A DNA stretch of 64,000 nt, taken from NCBI GenBank assembly GCA_025617745.1, contig CM046873.1, positions 28,409,410 through 28,473,409 on the forward strand, given 5' to 3'. Both the position numbers and the translations under genes were made by a program. Below the pieces are notes generated by a model. The model was not told where the DNA came from. It ran no database searches and saw only the letters and a list, made by a program, of their open reading frames with translations. Within the stretch, counting starts at the first letter, position 1. The number at the start of each line of letters is the position of its first letter. Below are positions 32,601-44,600 of the stretch, piece by piece. The stretch is from Heliocidaris erythrogramma. Its lineage: Eukaryota > Echinodermata > Echinoidea > Camarodonta > Echinometridae.

Positions 32601-35600
32601 AAAATGCTGGGGGGCAAGGGCGGACAAAATTTTTTTCCACCCTTTCATTTTTTTTTCACTCCGAAAATTATTGGGGGGCAACTGGGGCGGACAAAGCTTC
32701 TGACTGGGTGGGGGGCAAATGCCCCCCCCCCCATGCCCCTCTTGGTGCCGCCACAGTGAATGAGGGGGACTTCCCCTGGATGCTCTTAAATGTATAGTAA
32801 CAAGGATCTTGAAGAGAATGCGCTTCTCTACGGGTAACCAATGCAGCTGCTGGAGGATTCCAGATTTCTGAACCTACCAAAATAAGAGGCTAACGAACGA
32901 GAGACAGAATTTACGGTCTAATACTTTTGATAAGACACCTTTTATTAACGAGCAATTTTAAAATAGTCCAAATGATATTGATTTACGTGAAGTTTTAAGA
33001 GACAAAGGTTTTGTCTTTGATAGGAACAATAAAGATACCACTGTGAATAAATCTGATAAAATTTTTGATTGACATTTGTCAGAGTTCTGATTTAAAAATT
33101 GTAAATGGTCGTTTTGGGGATGATACAAATCAAGATTAATTTGACTTGTTATACTAGTGCAGGATGCAGTATTATTGATTATGTTGTGTCCCCTTCACTT
33201 TTTGAAAATATCTGTGATTTTAAAGTTGATATTTTTGATAAATGCTTGTCTGATGTCCATTGTCCCATTAATTTGCATGTGTTTAATAGGAAAGTCTTCT
33301 CAATCTTCGGTTTGTGACAATAATGACGGTGAACAAACAACTTAAACCTGGTCATTTAGTTTTTAAGTGGTCCCCAGACTCTGGAGGAGTTTTAGTCAGC
33401 ATGTTAGTAACCATTTGATGATCTTTCTTTGAGTATAGATTGTCTGCAAGATAATGTGACAAGTGAAAAAGTGGATAATGTTTGTTCTGAAGTTAAGTAA
33501 GGCATTTACAGAATCTGCAAAGGATGTTGTGTGTGCACATGGCGATAACCTCACAGCGTGGTGGGATGGAAGAAAAACGAAAAAATAAGCCATGATTCGA
33601 CCAGGAATACCAAAATGCTCGAAGGGAATATTTGACTAAGAAGAATAGGTATAAAAATAAGAGTAAAATTTCTCATATTGCGGAGGATGATTTTTATGAA
33701 ACCAGCAAGAGTTATAAAAGATTTTTGAGATGCAAAAAGATATTGTTTAATAATTCAGCTGAGTGTTGGTCCATTTTGAAGTCAAGGGAACATAATAATA
33801 AGATTGATGTTTCTGTACCATTGACTGATTTTGTTGAACACTCCAAAAGCTTGGTAACAGAAACGATGATTATGATGAAATTTCTGTGACCTCAGGTGCA
33901 CTTGGTGATATACGTAGTGATGTTGCTTTTGACGGGAGCCATGTATTAGATGCTCCGATCTATGTGGATGAAGTTTTGTTAATGATAAAATTGTAAAGCT
34001 TGTGGTATAGATATAATACGTAATGATTTTTTTTATAAATTGCCCAGGAAATGTGATTATGTTAATAGTTCGCTTTTTTTATATCGTGTTATTCCCACAG
34101 ACTGGTGGGCAGGAATAGACAAAAATAAGGGTGATGTTACTGACCCAGATAACTATAGGGGTATTACTTTACTGAGTTGTTTGGGAAAGCTGTTTACTTC
34201 CGTATTAAATTTTATTTTAACTAATTTTGTTAAATCAAATTGCTAAGTTGGAGAGGAGCAAGCAGGCTTTCGTGCAGGCTACTCCATGTATTTGTATTGA
34301 AGTGTATAATTGATATTTATTTGCAACAGTACAAACGTCTTTATTGTGCATTTATTGATTATATGAAAGCCTTTGATTTTATTGATAGATACTCATAGCA
34401 GAAGCTGCTGAAGAATGGAGTAAGTGGTAAAATATTCAGTGATTAAAAACATTTACCAGTAGTATGCAAAGTCATCCATAAATGTTGAGGGAAAGGGAAA
34501 GGCAGAGTATATTTCTTGCAATGTCGGTATAAGACGTAAGACAAGGTGAAAACCGCTCTCCGTTGTTGTTGTTTTTTGGGGGGTGGTTGTTTTGTGTGTG
34601 TGTTTGTTTTTTGTTTGTTGTCTTGTTTTGTTTTGTTTTTGCTTTTTTTCTTTTTTTGGGGGTTGCAATTTATTTGAATGATTTGTCAGCTATATTGGTT
34701 CGTCTAATGATGGTTTGAAATACTTGGATAGAGAGCTGCGCAGTAAGGTTTTGGATTGTTTTGTCCATTTGCATTGTTTGCTGTATGCAGAGGACATCAT
34801 TGTTCCAGCTGAAAAACTCCAGATCAGCTTCAAGTTGTTTTGAACGCAGTTAATGATTATTGTCAGAGTTGGCAATTACCTACTAGCAAGATTAAAATTG
34901 TTATTTTTTCTGGTTTACGACCGGGAGACATACAGGACTTCCTACACTCCCGTACAGATGATGATGATGGAAGGTGAGAAAATACCAAAATTTGTTTATA
35001 TTATAAGTGGCGATGTTTTGGAGGTCGTGAATGTTTGTTTATATTTGGGAGTTAGATATAAGTATAATGGTACTTTCAAATTAGCAGTCACAAAGCAGGT
35101 ATTTGGCGAGAAATGCTTTCTACAGTTTATTGGCAATAGCCAAAAGCTTACAATTGTCAATTGATACACAGTGTGAATTATTTGATAGGATGATTTTACC
35201 GATACTGACCTATGGCTGTGCAGTTTGGGGCTATGATATTGCTCAAATTGAGATCTTTCACAGAAAGTTCTTGAGGACAATTTCACGTGTAAATAAGTTT
35301 ACCCCAGATGCTATGGCATATGGAGAAACTGGGCGCTCTATTATATTAGGCCATATTAAATGCAGAATGATTGGATTTTTGCTTAGAATAGTAAAAGGGG
35401 AGGAGCGCAATTACTCTTTTTTGATTTATAGTTTGATTAGTAACATGCATAAAAATTTAAGTATAAATTTCTCTTCGGAATGGATAAATTGTATTGAGGA
35501 TATACTACAACATACAGTTTTTGGAAATGTATTTTTGTTCCAAGGGAACGGAACGGAAATGGAAATGCTTGGCTTCGTAACGCCTTGAAATTGCCTTTAA

Positions 35601-38600
35601 TGGATGTGTCAAAACAAGACTGGCATGCCGCGACGTGGTCAAAATCGTATTTGTACAAATTATAGGATGTTTAAAAATGAATTGTCATTCGAGAAATATT
35701 TCCTAATTTTAAGTGATACTGATGTAACTACATTGTGAAGATCTAGATGCAGGTCTTATAGGTTACCCGTCAATAATAATCGTTTTTCTCGGGATTTAGT
35801 GAATTATGATTTCCAGATTCAAGATTCAAGATTCATTTATTTTTTCGCGACCAATTCCATAAATCATATAAAGTATTACATTACACTTTTTACAACATGT
35901 CGGTTCATTGGGATCATACACACTCTCAAAACACTGGTATATTATGTATCGGTTGGTTGCTGGGTGGGCTTAACAACATTTGATGGGCTCGCCTGTTAAC
36001 CAACAGGGTGAAGTTTTCAAATAAATGGTAAATCATTTCTGAGAGTGTATCTTTAATTTCACTTTGTCAACGTTGTATTCATTATTTTGTATATTCATAT
36101 ATATCATATATTGTAAATATGTTCTTGTTGAGACTTTCATACTCCCGATAGGGGCTCGATGGAGTTAAATAATAAATCTTATCTTATCTTATCTTATACT
36201 TTGCACCATGATTTGGAAAAATCCTCTTCACTCTCAATCTTTAAGAGAAATCTAAAGAAATTTTTATTGGCTCCTTACAAAACCTAACTCGCTTTGTCAG
36301 TTGTTAGTTGCATTTAGATTACCTCTATATATGCAGCATTTAAATGTGTATGTGTGTCTATGTATATATGCATCATTATTATTATTATTATTAAATGATT
36401 ATTATTATTTATTATTATTATTATACAAAGAACTCGTCACCACTCGTCAACCAGGAACATCCTCATAACTATTTCCCTTTTCACACGAATCGATGTTGCG
36501 CGCTACCTTTGTTTTGATCAGTTACATCTATTCATCTTTCATTTGTCATTCCTCAGTCCCACATGCAATCAATTTCTCTCCTCTTTCTGTCTTTCCTTTT
36601 ACTTTTCCCTTGTTACTTTCACACATTTTGTATGATATGTTTATGCTTTCCCCTCTCTGTTGGCCATTATTCTCGTTTTTTTTTGTTATGTAAATAATTA
36701 CTATTATTGAATACTTTCACCTGAGGGGTCCACAATTTACAAGCTTAGCTTCACAGTGGACCTCTCCATTTCCAACCAAACATTCATAAAATTATTTTTC
36801 ATACTGCAATAGTTTGGTACATCTTATCTAATCTACAATACTGTTATATTTATGTGTTGTATTGCGTGTATCCTACTTTGTTGATTTAATGATGTATGTG
36901 AATTGTATATTTCTTTTTCGTTGGAAATGAAAAAAAATAAAAACTGAAACTGAAACTGAAACTATAGCAAGGAGTCTTCCCCCATGGAATACTTACGTCG
37001 CAGCCTTATTGAAGTAGGTAATGGCGTCTTCCCAGCGGCTTTCTTGCTCTAAAGCGTGTCCAACATTGTTCCACACCTTAGCATTCTTTTGGGTCACCTT
37101 GAGGGCAGAGGTGAACAGTGAATAATCACTCTCCCTGCAAAAGGTTTCAGAACAAAGACCAGGGGTGTCGCTCCGTGTTCACGATGGGGGGGGGGGGGGG
37201 GGGGGGGGGGTGGCGTATCTAGGGATTATGGTGCCCGGGGCAAAAAATGAATGTGTGGATGGGGTATCCCCCCTCCCACACCAAGGACTTTTTCAAAAAA
37301 TCTGTCTATAAAACTTGCATTTTAGAGCATCCCAAGATGTTTTTTAATGAAAAGAAGGAATGCACGGATCTACGCTAATGGACGGAACCCCCTCAATTTA
37401 GAATAACAGTGCGAGCGAACAAATTTTCTTCGATATTTTCGCATTGAAATTATGGAACTCATTTCCTTACTTCTACCCTGATAGCAGAAAGTGTTAAAAA
37501 ATGACGTGATATTTACGTCGTGGTTTTCGTCTTTTTTACGTCTTGTAATTACGTCAATAAGACGACAACTTGCACCAACGCAAGACGTCAAGAGAACGTC
37601 TTATTTTGACGTCATCTCTACGTCTTCATTCCTCTTCCCTGATAGCAGAAAGTGTTAAAAATGACGTGATATTTACGTCGCGGTTTCCGTCTTTTTTACG
37701 TCCTGTAATTACGTCAATAAGACGACAACTTACACCAACGCAAGACGTCAAGAGGACGTCTTATTTTGACGTCATCTTTACGTCTTGTACACCGTAAAAA
37801 CTATAGTGACTGCACCTGAAATCCTGTTTATAGCACTTGTAGTGTGCTAATTTACCAGCAAAAAAAAATGTGACCGTGGCGAGCCTCGAACCAGGTTCCG
37901 CTGATTGAGAGGCGCTGACGTTACCGATGGACTAACAAATGCTTCTTGCAATTCAGTTTAGTCATGGGAGTCAAGTAGATAACATGAACTATGTGGTGTC
38001 GTAAATTCACTATGTAACACTATGATCTGCTCTAAATCGTACAATGTGAGTTAGTCTAGCGGTAATGCCAGCAATTCTCGATCAGTGGACCCTGGTTCGA
38101 AGCTCCCCCAAATCATTTTTTTAATGAATGTTTAGCAGTTTAAGGAGCCGGTCCAGCTCCCGTGAAAGTGCTGAAATAGCACGCTGTGTGCATTCAATAG
38201 CACTCTGAGTGCAATCCCTATGCATGCCCTCAAAAAGTGCTCAGCACTTCAGTTTTTGCAGTGTACAGATGACGTCAAAATAAGACGTCCTCTTGACGTG
38301 TTGTGTTGGTGCAAGTTGTCGTCTTATTGACGTAATAACAGGACGTAAAAAATACGAAAACCACGACGTAAATATCACGTAATTTTTACCACTTTCTGCT
38401 ATCAGGGTAATCATTAAAGAATGTGATGGTATTTCAAGATCAAACATAATGAGTTTGGATAATTATTAGTTTTAAGTTAATGTATCATAATTCTTATTTT
38501 ATCAAAAAATATTGGGGGATGATAATACAGGCCATCCCCCCACCTCAAGTTTTTTGGGGGATATATATATACCCCCCCCCCCCCCCCGGATTGACACCAT

Positions 38601-41600
38601 CAGGAATCACAATCTCATACCCTTTTCAGACTGAGCTGAACAGAGGATGCTTGCTCTCCCTTTAAAAGGTTTCATTAAGGCAACAACTAATGTACATGTA
38701 TGCAAGGTAAATTCCTATGATAGAAATGCTACCCTGAACAACATGTTAATTGTCGTAGTTGTTAGTTATTTCTTTCTTCTTCTTCTTCTTTTTTTTTTTT
38801 TTTTTGTTTAAAGAAATAGCCTTAAATGTAATACATCGTCAAACTGTGCTCATATTCATGAAACTTACAAGGAATAACTGCAAACTAAATAATACTGTAA
38901 TTCGTTAATAGCTTTATAAGGTTGTAAGCATATCTGCACATCCCTGCCTGAAAGAACACAGTGTCCAACAGTGTGTTCACAGTGTGTTCACAGTGTGAAA
39001 CACAGTGTGAAATCATCTTCACACTGTTAAATTCGAGCGTTTTTTACATTGTAATTACATCTTCACATTGTCATGATTGTGAGCGAGTAAATTCACACTG
39101 TGAAATCGAACATCACTATGTGAACACTCTGTGGTAAACCACACTGTGGAGGTGTCCACAGTGTGAAATCATCTTCACACCGTTAAATTCGAGCGTGTTA
39201 ACATTGTGAATCACATTTTCACAGAGTCCACTATGTGATCAAACTGTGAACATACTGTGATTACACTGTAGGACACTGTGTTCTTTCCGGCAGGGATGGG
39301 CCCCAGTTTTTATGAAAGAATAAACTGATTCGGACTTACCAATCAGGATTTCTTTGAATGGTTTTCCCAGCATGCAAGAGCAGGATGCCGGCAAAGATTA
39401 CACCAACAACATATTTAATGTTCCTATGATCAGGGGGGGAAAGGAAATGTACTGTGCAAGCTAATCAATTTACTACTAAAATGCTATAAATAAATGTAAG
39501 AAACACTAATTTTTTAACACAAGTGCTTGGGACTTTGGGAAAAGAAATGTGAATTAAATGGAAATGCAATTGTGGGCAAAAGAACTTCTGCAACATACCA
39601 GTGATATAATGACAATTAGTTATAATCTGCATTATATGCTTTGATTCTCTTAAAACATTACAACTGGGATGTTGGAATATGGGGATACTCAATTTACCTT
39701 CAGATTTTTAATTTCCTAACACGAACAGTCATTGCACATATTTTACAATAACAGAGATGCCGATCAGTACTATTTACAGGAAGTGGAGAAAGTTAGGAAA
39801 GTGGAGAAAGTTAGGAAAGCAGATAGCAATTCAGCTCAATAAAATTAAAAAGGAACTCTGGAAAATGGGCTTCAGAAAGATAATCCTACTTTTCCTACAG
39901 AACCCCGAGAGAGTTCCTGTGATGAAAATAATTCCACTGCCCAATAAAGAGGTACTTTTTTCAGTGTAAAAAGAAACTAAATTGTACCATGCCTACCTAT
40001 TTGACTGTAATCTCTCCATCGCTATAGCAACGAGCAAACAGTATCCCATACTGGGAGTATAAAGCACCCTCTCTGCCACAACAAAACCGACTGGGAAGAA
40101 CAGGTTGCTCGCTGGCAAGAACGGAAGGACAAGAAATGACAGGGCCTGTAAAGTAATGTTCGAAGCAGCCACAGATATATGAGAGAAAAAAAGACAGCCA
40201 AATCTTTAATATTCTGTTCCCACAAGCACTGGACCTGAGCTTACATGGCTTATGTCGAATATGCACAGTGCTCTACAGGATATATACGTAAAAGAAATAA
40301 AATGATCAACACGCCAAGACAAGTGTATGCATGAAAAAGATGGTCATTCCTCATTAGCACATTACCTTAAAAAAAGTAACCAGTAAAAAATCAGCATTTT
40401 GCTAATAGACTGAGAAATTTGTACATTTTGTTTTATATTTTTCTTACAAGTGCTAAAAAGGATGCACGGGTGCGATGCATGATTTTTGCATAATGATGAT
40501 AATACACTTTAAGCATGTTAAGTGATTTCTGATTGGCTAGCAATTGTGACGGACTGTCATGAAGTGGTTGCCAGGTCGTCTGAATAATCTAAACCTGGAA
40601 ATTATGAAGCATAGATGACCCTTGCCTTCAGTAAAACTAGAAACCTCCTCCGCGTATCACTTCATGCGTCAATATATACAAGAACTAAATTTGGTTACCA
40701 TCCCTTCAACTGTTCCCAAGTTACAGCGGTAAAGCAATAAATACCAACAATCGGATGAATTGAAGTGACTGTAAATGGAAAACCTGACAATAATGCCTTT
40801 GTCCCTTTCTAAGTGGAGGCAAAAAACGATTGTCATAAAATGAACTTTCAATAGCTAGTTTACTTCTTGAATTTTATTGCCGTGTCTCATCTAATTGGGC
40901 ACTATTTTCTTCGGGAATAAATATTGCACATTGGAGATACCTATTTCTGTTTCAGGAAAAAGAATGTAATCATTCTTAATCCAAACACACTATTTCACAG
41001 CATGGAAGGGCCTAAATAAAGTAAATATTAAAGGCAATTTACCATCATAACTTGACTAGGAGTTGTCCCTTCTGCAAACAATGCGTATAACCCCATAAGT
41101 ATGAGGAAGCACACCAGGAGAAGGGTCGCTATATTACGTGGGTCGTTCAGCGAGGTCAGCAGCGGGATGGTTCCCATCGACCAATCACAGAGCAGTGTTG
41201 AGGGACAGAGGAGGAGCCAAGCATTGATTGGCAGGAGGTATAAGTAGGTCAGGTGACGAGTTGGGAAAGGGGAGAAGGCAGCTGGATTGTCAATTCTTGA
41301 AAAGGAAATTTTAAAAATCAGGAATTTGATATACATGTAGTGTGCATGAAAAGAACCCTAAAACAAAAATCAGTGGCTAATAGACTACAGTGCGAGTCAT
41401 AAAAATGTTACACTTTTAAAAATGCTTATATAACAAATATGATAGAAATATCATAATTCTTGCACCACCGTTAGATAGAATAGGTCTTCCAGTTTAATTT
41501 GATACCACATTTGTGGGGAATCAGTAATGAATTTACTGGAGAGGAATCAATGTGTCTGGGTGAAAACCCATTTGCGCCAACATCAACAATTCCTTGTTTG

Positions 41601-44600
41601 ATTTAGATTCCACTGCACACAATGAGAAAGAAAGGCTTTTGTAATGATAATTGAGTCAGAGCGTTGGGCGAATCTGTGGAATCATCTAGGAGTTCCTGAA
41701 GTCCAAGGTGTACAGCAGCCCACCTGCAGACCTGGATGACTTGCAGCAACGAATTGTCAGAGAAGCAACCGATCTGTGAGAAGACAGGCAGACACCTCGT
41801 AGGGCCATGGCAGCGATGCTCCATCGAGCTCAGAAATGCATCGAGAGAAACGGACGCCATGTGGAAGATTGAAAGCTATGTCCAAGTCCCAGTGCCCAAA
41901 AATGACTATGAAAAGGACTTTTCAGTGAAGATCATTGGTTCTCATGTTTATTTGTCTTGATTGAACATATGCATAAACTTTACGCTAATCGTTTGTGTTA
42001 ATGTTGTTGTCTCTGTTTCAGCAGGTAATCATACGACTTGGCGCAAATCAGTTTTGACTATCTTTCAAACAATGGCTGTTGTGCACTCAGCCGTAACAGC
42101 AACATTGAAACAAAATGTTACCAAACAACAAAGGCATACATGTATACTCTATCCATGCATGCTAAAAAATACTCAATTTAAAAAGTGTAACATATTTTTC
42201 TGACTCACACTGTAGTTCACAGTTTGCACATGCATGATACAAATGACACCACATATCCACAGATCTTTTAAATATGGATAGGTCCCAATTTGTGAATTAT
42301 AGAATAATCACTCCCAAGGTGATGGAGGCGCTTCATGATTAACTTTTTGGTTCCCATTTTGGAAAGAATACTTACACCTGTGTATCATGGAATGCAGTTT
42401 TGGTGCACAGATGAATCGTGATTACATAGTTTTCGTGAGCATGTATCCAGTATTCATCTCAGTAAGCTTGCAACTTGTAAATGACCTTTATTTGTTTATT
42501 TGTTCGTCTTTAGGAATTTTGATGTGCTTGAGATCCCCACGTCCCTCTCCCCCAAAAGGAAACATGCTAGATAGGCTATCAGGGTGTTCAGACACAATAA
42601 ATTTATACCAAAACGGTATAGCTATACGATGGATTTATGTGTCTGAACGCTGACAAACGAAACGTCTTATAACGAAACTAGGGTCAGAGCATCGTTTCGA
42701 ACTAGAACTCGATAACAAATCACCTTTCCGTGTGTATCTGAACGTATGGCGACTTTAGAACGGTGTAACTGGGCAAGGCTTAATGTGAGCGCGCGCGAAA
42801 GGTGACGTTCCTTTCACTAGGGACTTTTCGATTTGCACGTTCACTAGTCGACTGCAACGTGCGGTAATTCAATGGACTGCTTTGTGTTAATGGTATACAA
42901 AGTCGGTGAAGCGAGGCACCACGCTTTGTGCAAGAGCGGCTCACACGTCCACTGCCTTGAGGACGACCAGGATTTCCACCCAAAACGCGTACGTCCACAG
43001 GGCAGTGGACGAGTGAGCCGTTCTTGCACAAAGCGTGATGCCTCGCTTCACCGACTTTTTATACCATTAACACAAAGCAGTCCATTGAATTACCGCACGT
43101 TGCAGTCGACTAGTGAACGTGCAAATCGAAAAGTCCCTATTTCCGCCAGGCAGGGTCGACGTCTAGCAGAGACCATAACAAAATGCGCAGTGGAAAACGA
43201 TGTTGTTGTTTTTTCTAATCGGTCGAGATATGTGTCTACGGTCCGTAGGCTATACGATGAAAATTTATACAACGTTCTTTATCGAGTTTCGGTATAAACG
43301 TTTTCTTGTGTCTGAACAGGGGGTATATTTTCTGTAAGTTTCAATCAATCTGCACACTTGGTGATAATTATGAAACCCTTTCATACAAAAATCACTTCCA
43401 AAGGTTAATTCTTCTCAATGTCAATCGGAATTTCAATTTCTATCTGCCATTCTACCAAGCATGCACGCATGCATTTTCTACCCGGAAAAGGAGGGCAACT
43501 TTGCCCCCATGATGATCACCCGTCCCCACAGTAACAGCCCGATGGATGCAACGAGGAAGGCCAGTCTTTGAGCAGCCCTCCAACGGGCGAGAGAGGTAGG
43601 CGATGTTGATGAGCTCCGAGATGGTTTCGTACTGCTTAACTTGGAATATTGCATAAATGCCTTGAGCTTAAACTGGAAATTAAGATATAAAGAGTCAAAA
43701 TTACACTTGGAAGAAAAGCTTTAATGGAAGAGCAGATGCAATAGTAACCTGTATTGGTATGTCCTGAATTAATTGGGCCGAGTCAATAAGATATTTTTTT
43801 TAACCGTGTAACCCCTTTAAATAAAATGGCGGTTTTGTTTAACGGGGTTTTTTAAAATCTTTTTTAGTGAATTTGCATCATTGAAGCTACCATAGATATA
43901 ATCTCCAAAATATCCTGTAAAAACCATTTTGACTCGGACTAGAATGACGGATACTAAGATTTTACAACCTTGGTTGAGTCAAATAGTGAAAATCTAATAA
44001 ACATTCCGAAACATTACTATAAGAATAGTATTTTGTTAATCTAACTTGCTCTAGATAAATTTAACATCCTCAAACTTTATTATGTTGGTGTGTGGAAACG
44101 TCAGTTTGATTCAAGTTTCAGCTTATGAGTTGAATAAAAACTGTCATTTGGTACAATTGAATACTTTCTTTTCACACACCTTTTGTAGGAAAAATACTTC
44201 ATAAATGCAGCTTATGCCAGCCACTGTAATACCCTGTTCTTTGGAGACAGTTGCCATGGCAATAAGCAAAGCAGACCATAACATGTACGTCCAGTCTGTT
44301 AAAATGAAGCAAAAAAGGACCCAAGAGTTAGTTATTTTCAATTTCACACTATCGGCAAGGAGTGGGGCAGGCAATAAAAATGCACTATCATTTAAATCTT
44401 GCAGTTTATCTTCTGACCAAGTATTGTGAAACTAGAATGATATTAGAAATTAAAAAGAAGACTGGGCTGGGGAGCGTTTCATCAAGTGTTTGTCAGTGAT
44501 TTTACCGACAATTTGCTCTCAGCCAATCAGGTGCAAGGATTTCAGTAGCTTATAACAGCTGTCGGTAAAAATCACTGACAAAACACTTGATGAAACGCTC

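Larger units (their letters stand above)
31690..36196 (+). pseudogene. Degenerate non-LTR retrotransposon (APE endonuclease and RT), plus strand
   Basis: Fragments in order: [10 protein letters not shown] (31700, APE endonuclease motif), [16 protein letters not shown] (33165), a linker frame (33632-33889), [20 protein letters not shown] (34130, RT), [11 protein letters not shown] (34250), [14 protein letters not shown] (34340) and LLYAEDIIV (34780), where YADD has become YAED. The thumb and C-terminal frame covers 35103-35588 ([34 protein letters not shown]). A TTATC-repeat tail ends at about 36196. Stops and shifts break it throughout and other elements interrupt it at about 31800-32900. The I/Jockey-type group is likely; the clade is uncertain. 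Confidence 0.78.

Noticed and set aside
35921-36053. Small element with ACACTCTCA / TGAGAGTGT ends
   Set aside because: Inverted match is only about 10 bases, and I could not distinguish it from chance.
37862-38105. Two tRNA-like segments in inverted orientation
   Set aside because: Each keeps a B box but no acceptor stem pairing is evident, and both sit inside a transposable element.
38940-39296. CRISPR-like array of short repeats
   Set aside because: Repeats occur in both orientations without regular spacers, inside an element with terminal inverted repeats in a eukaryotic intron.
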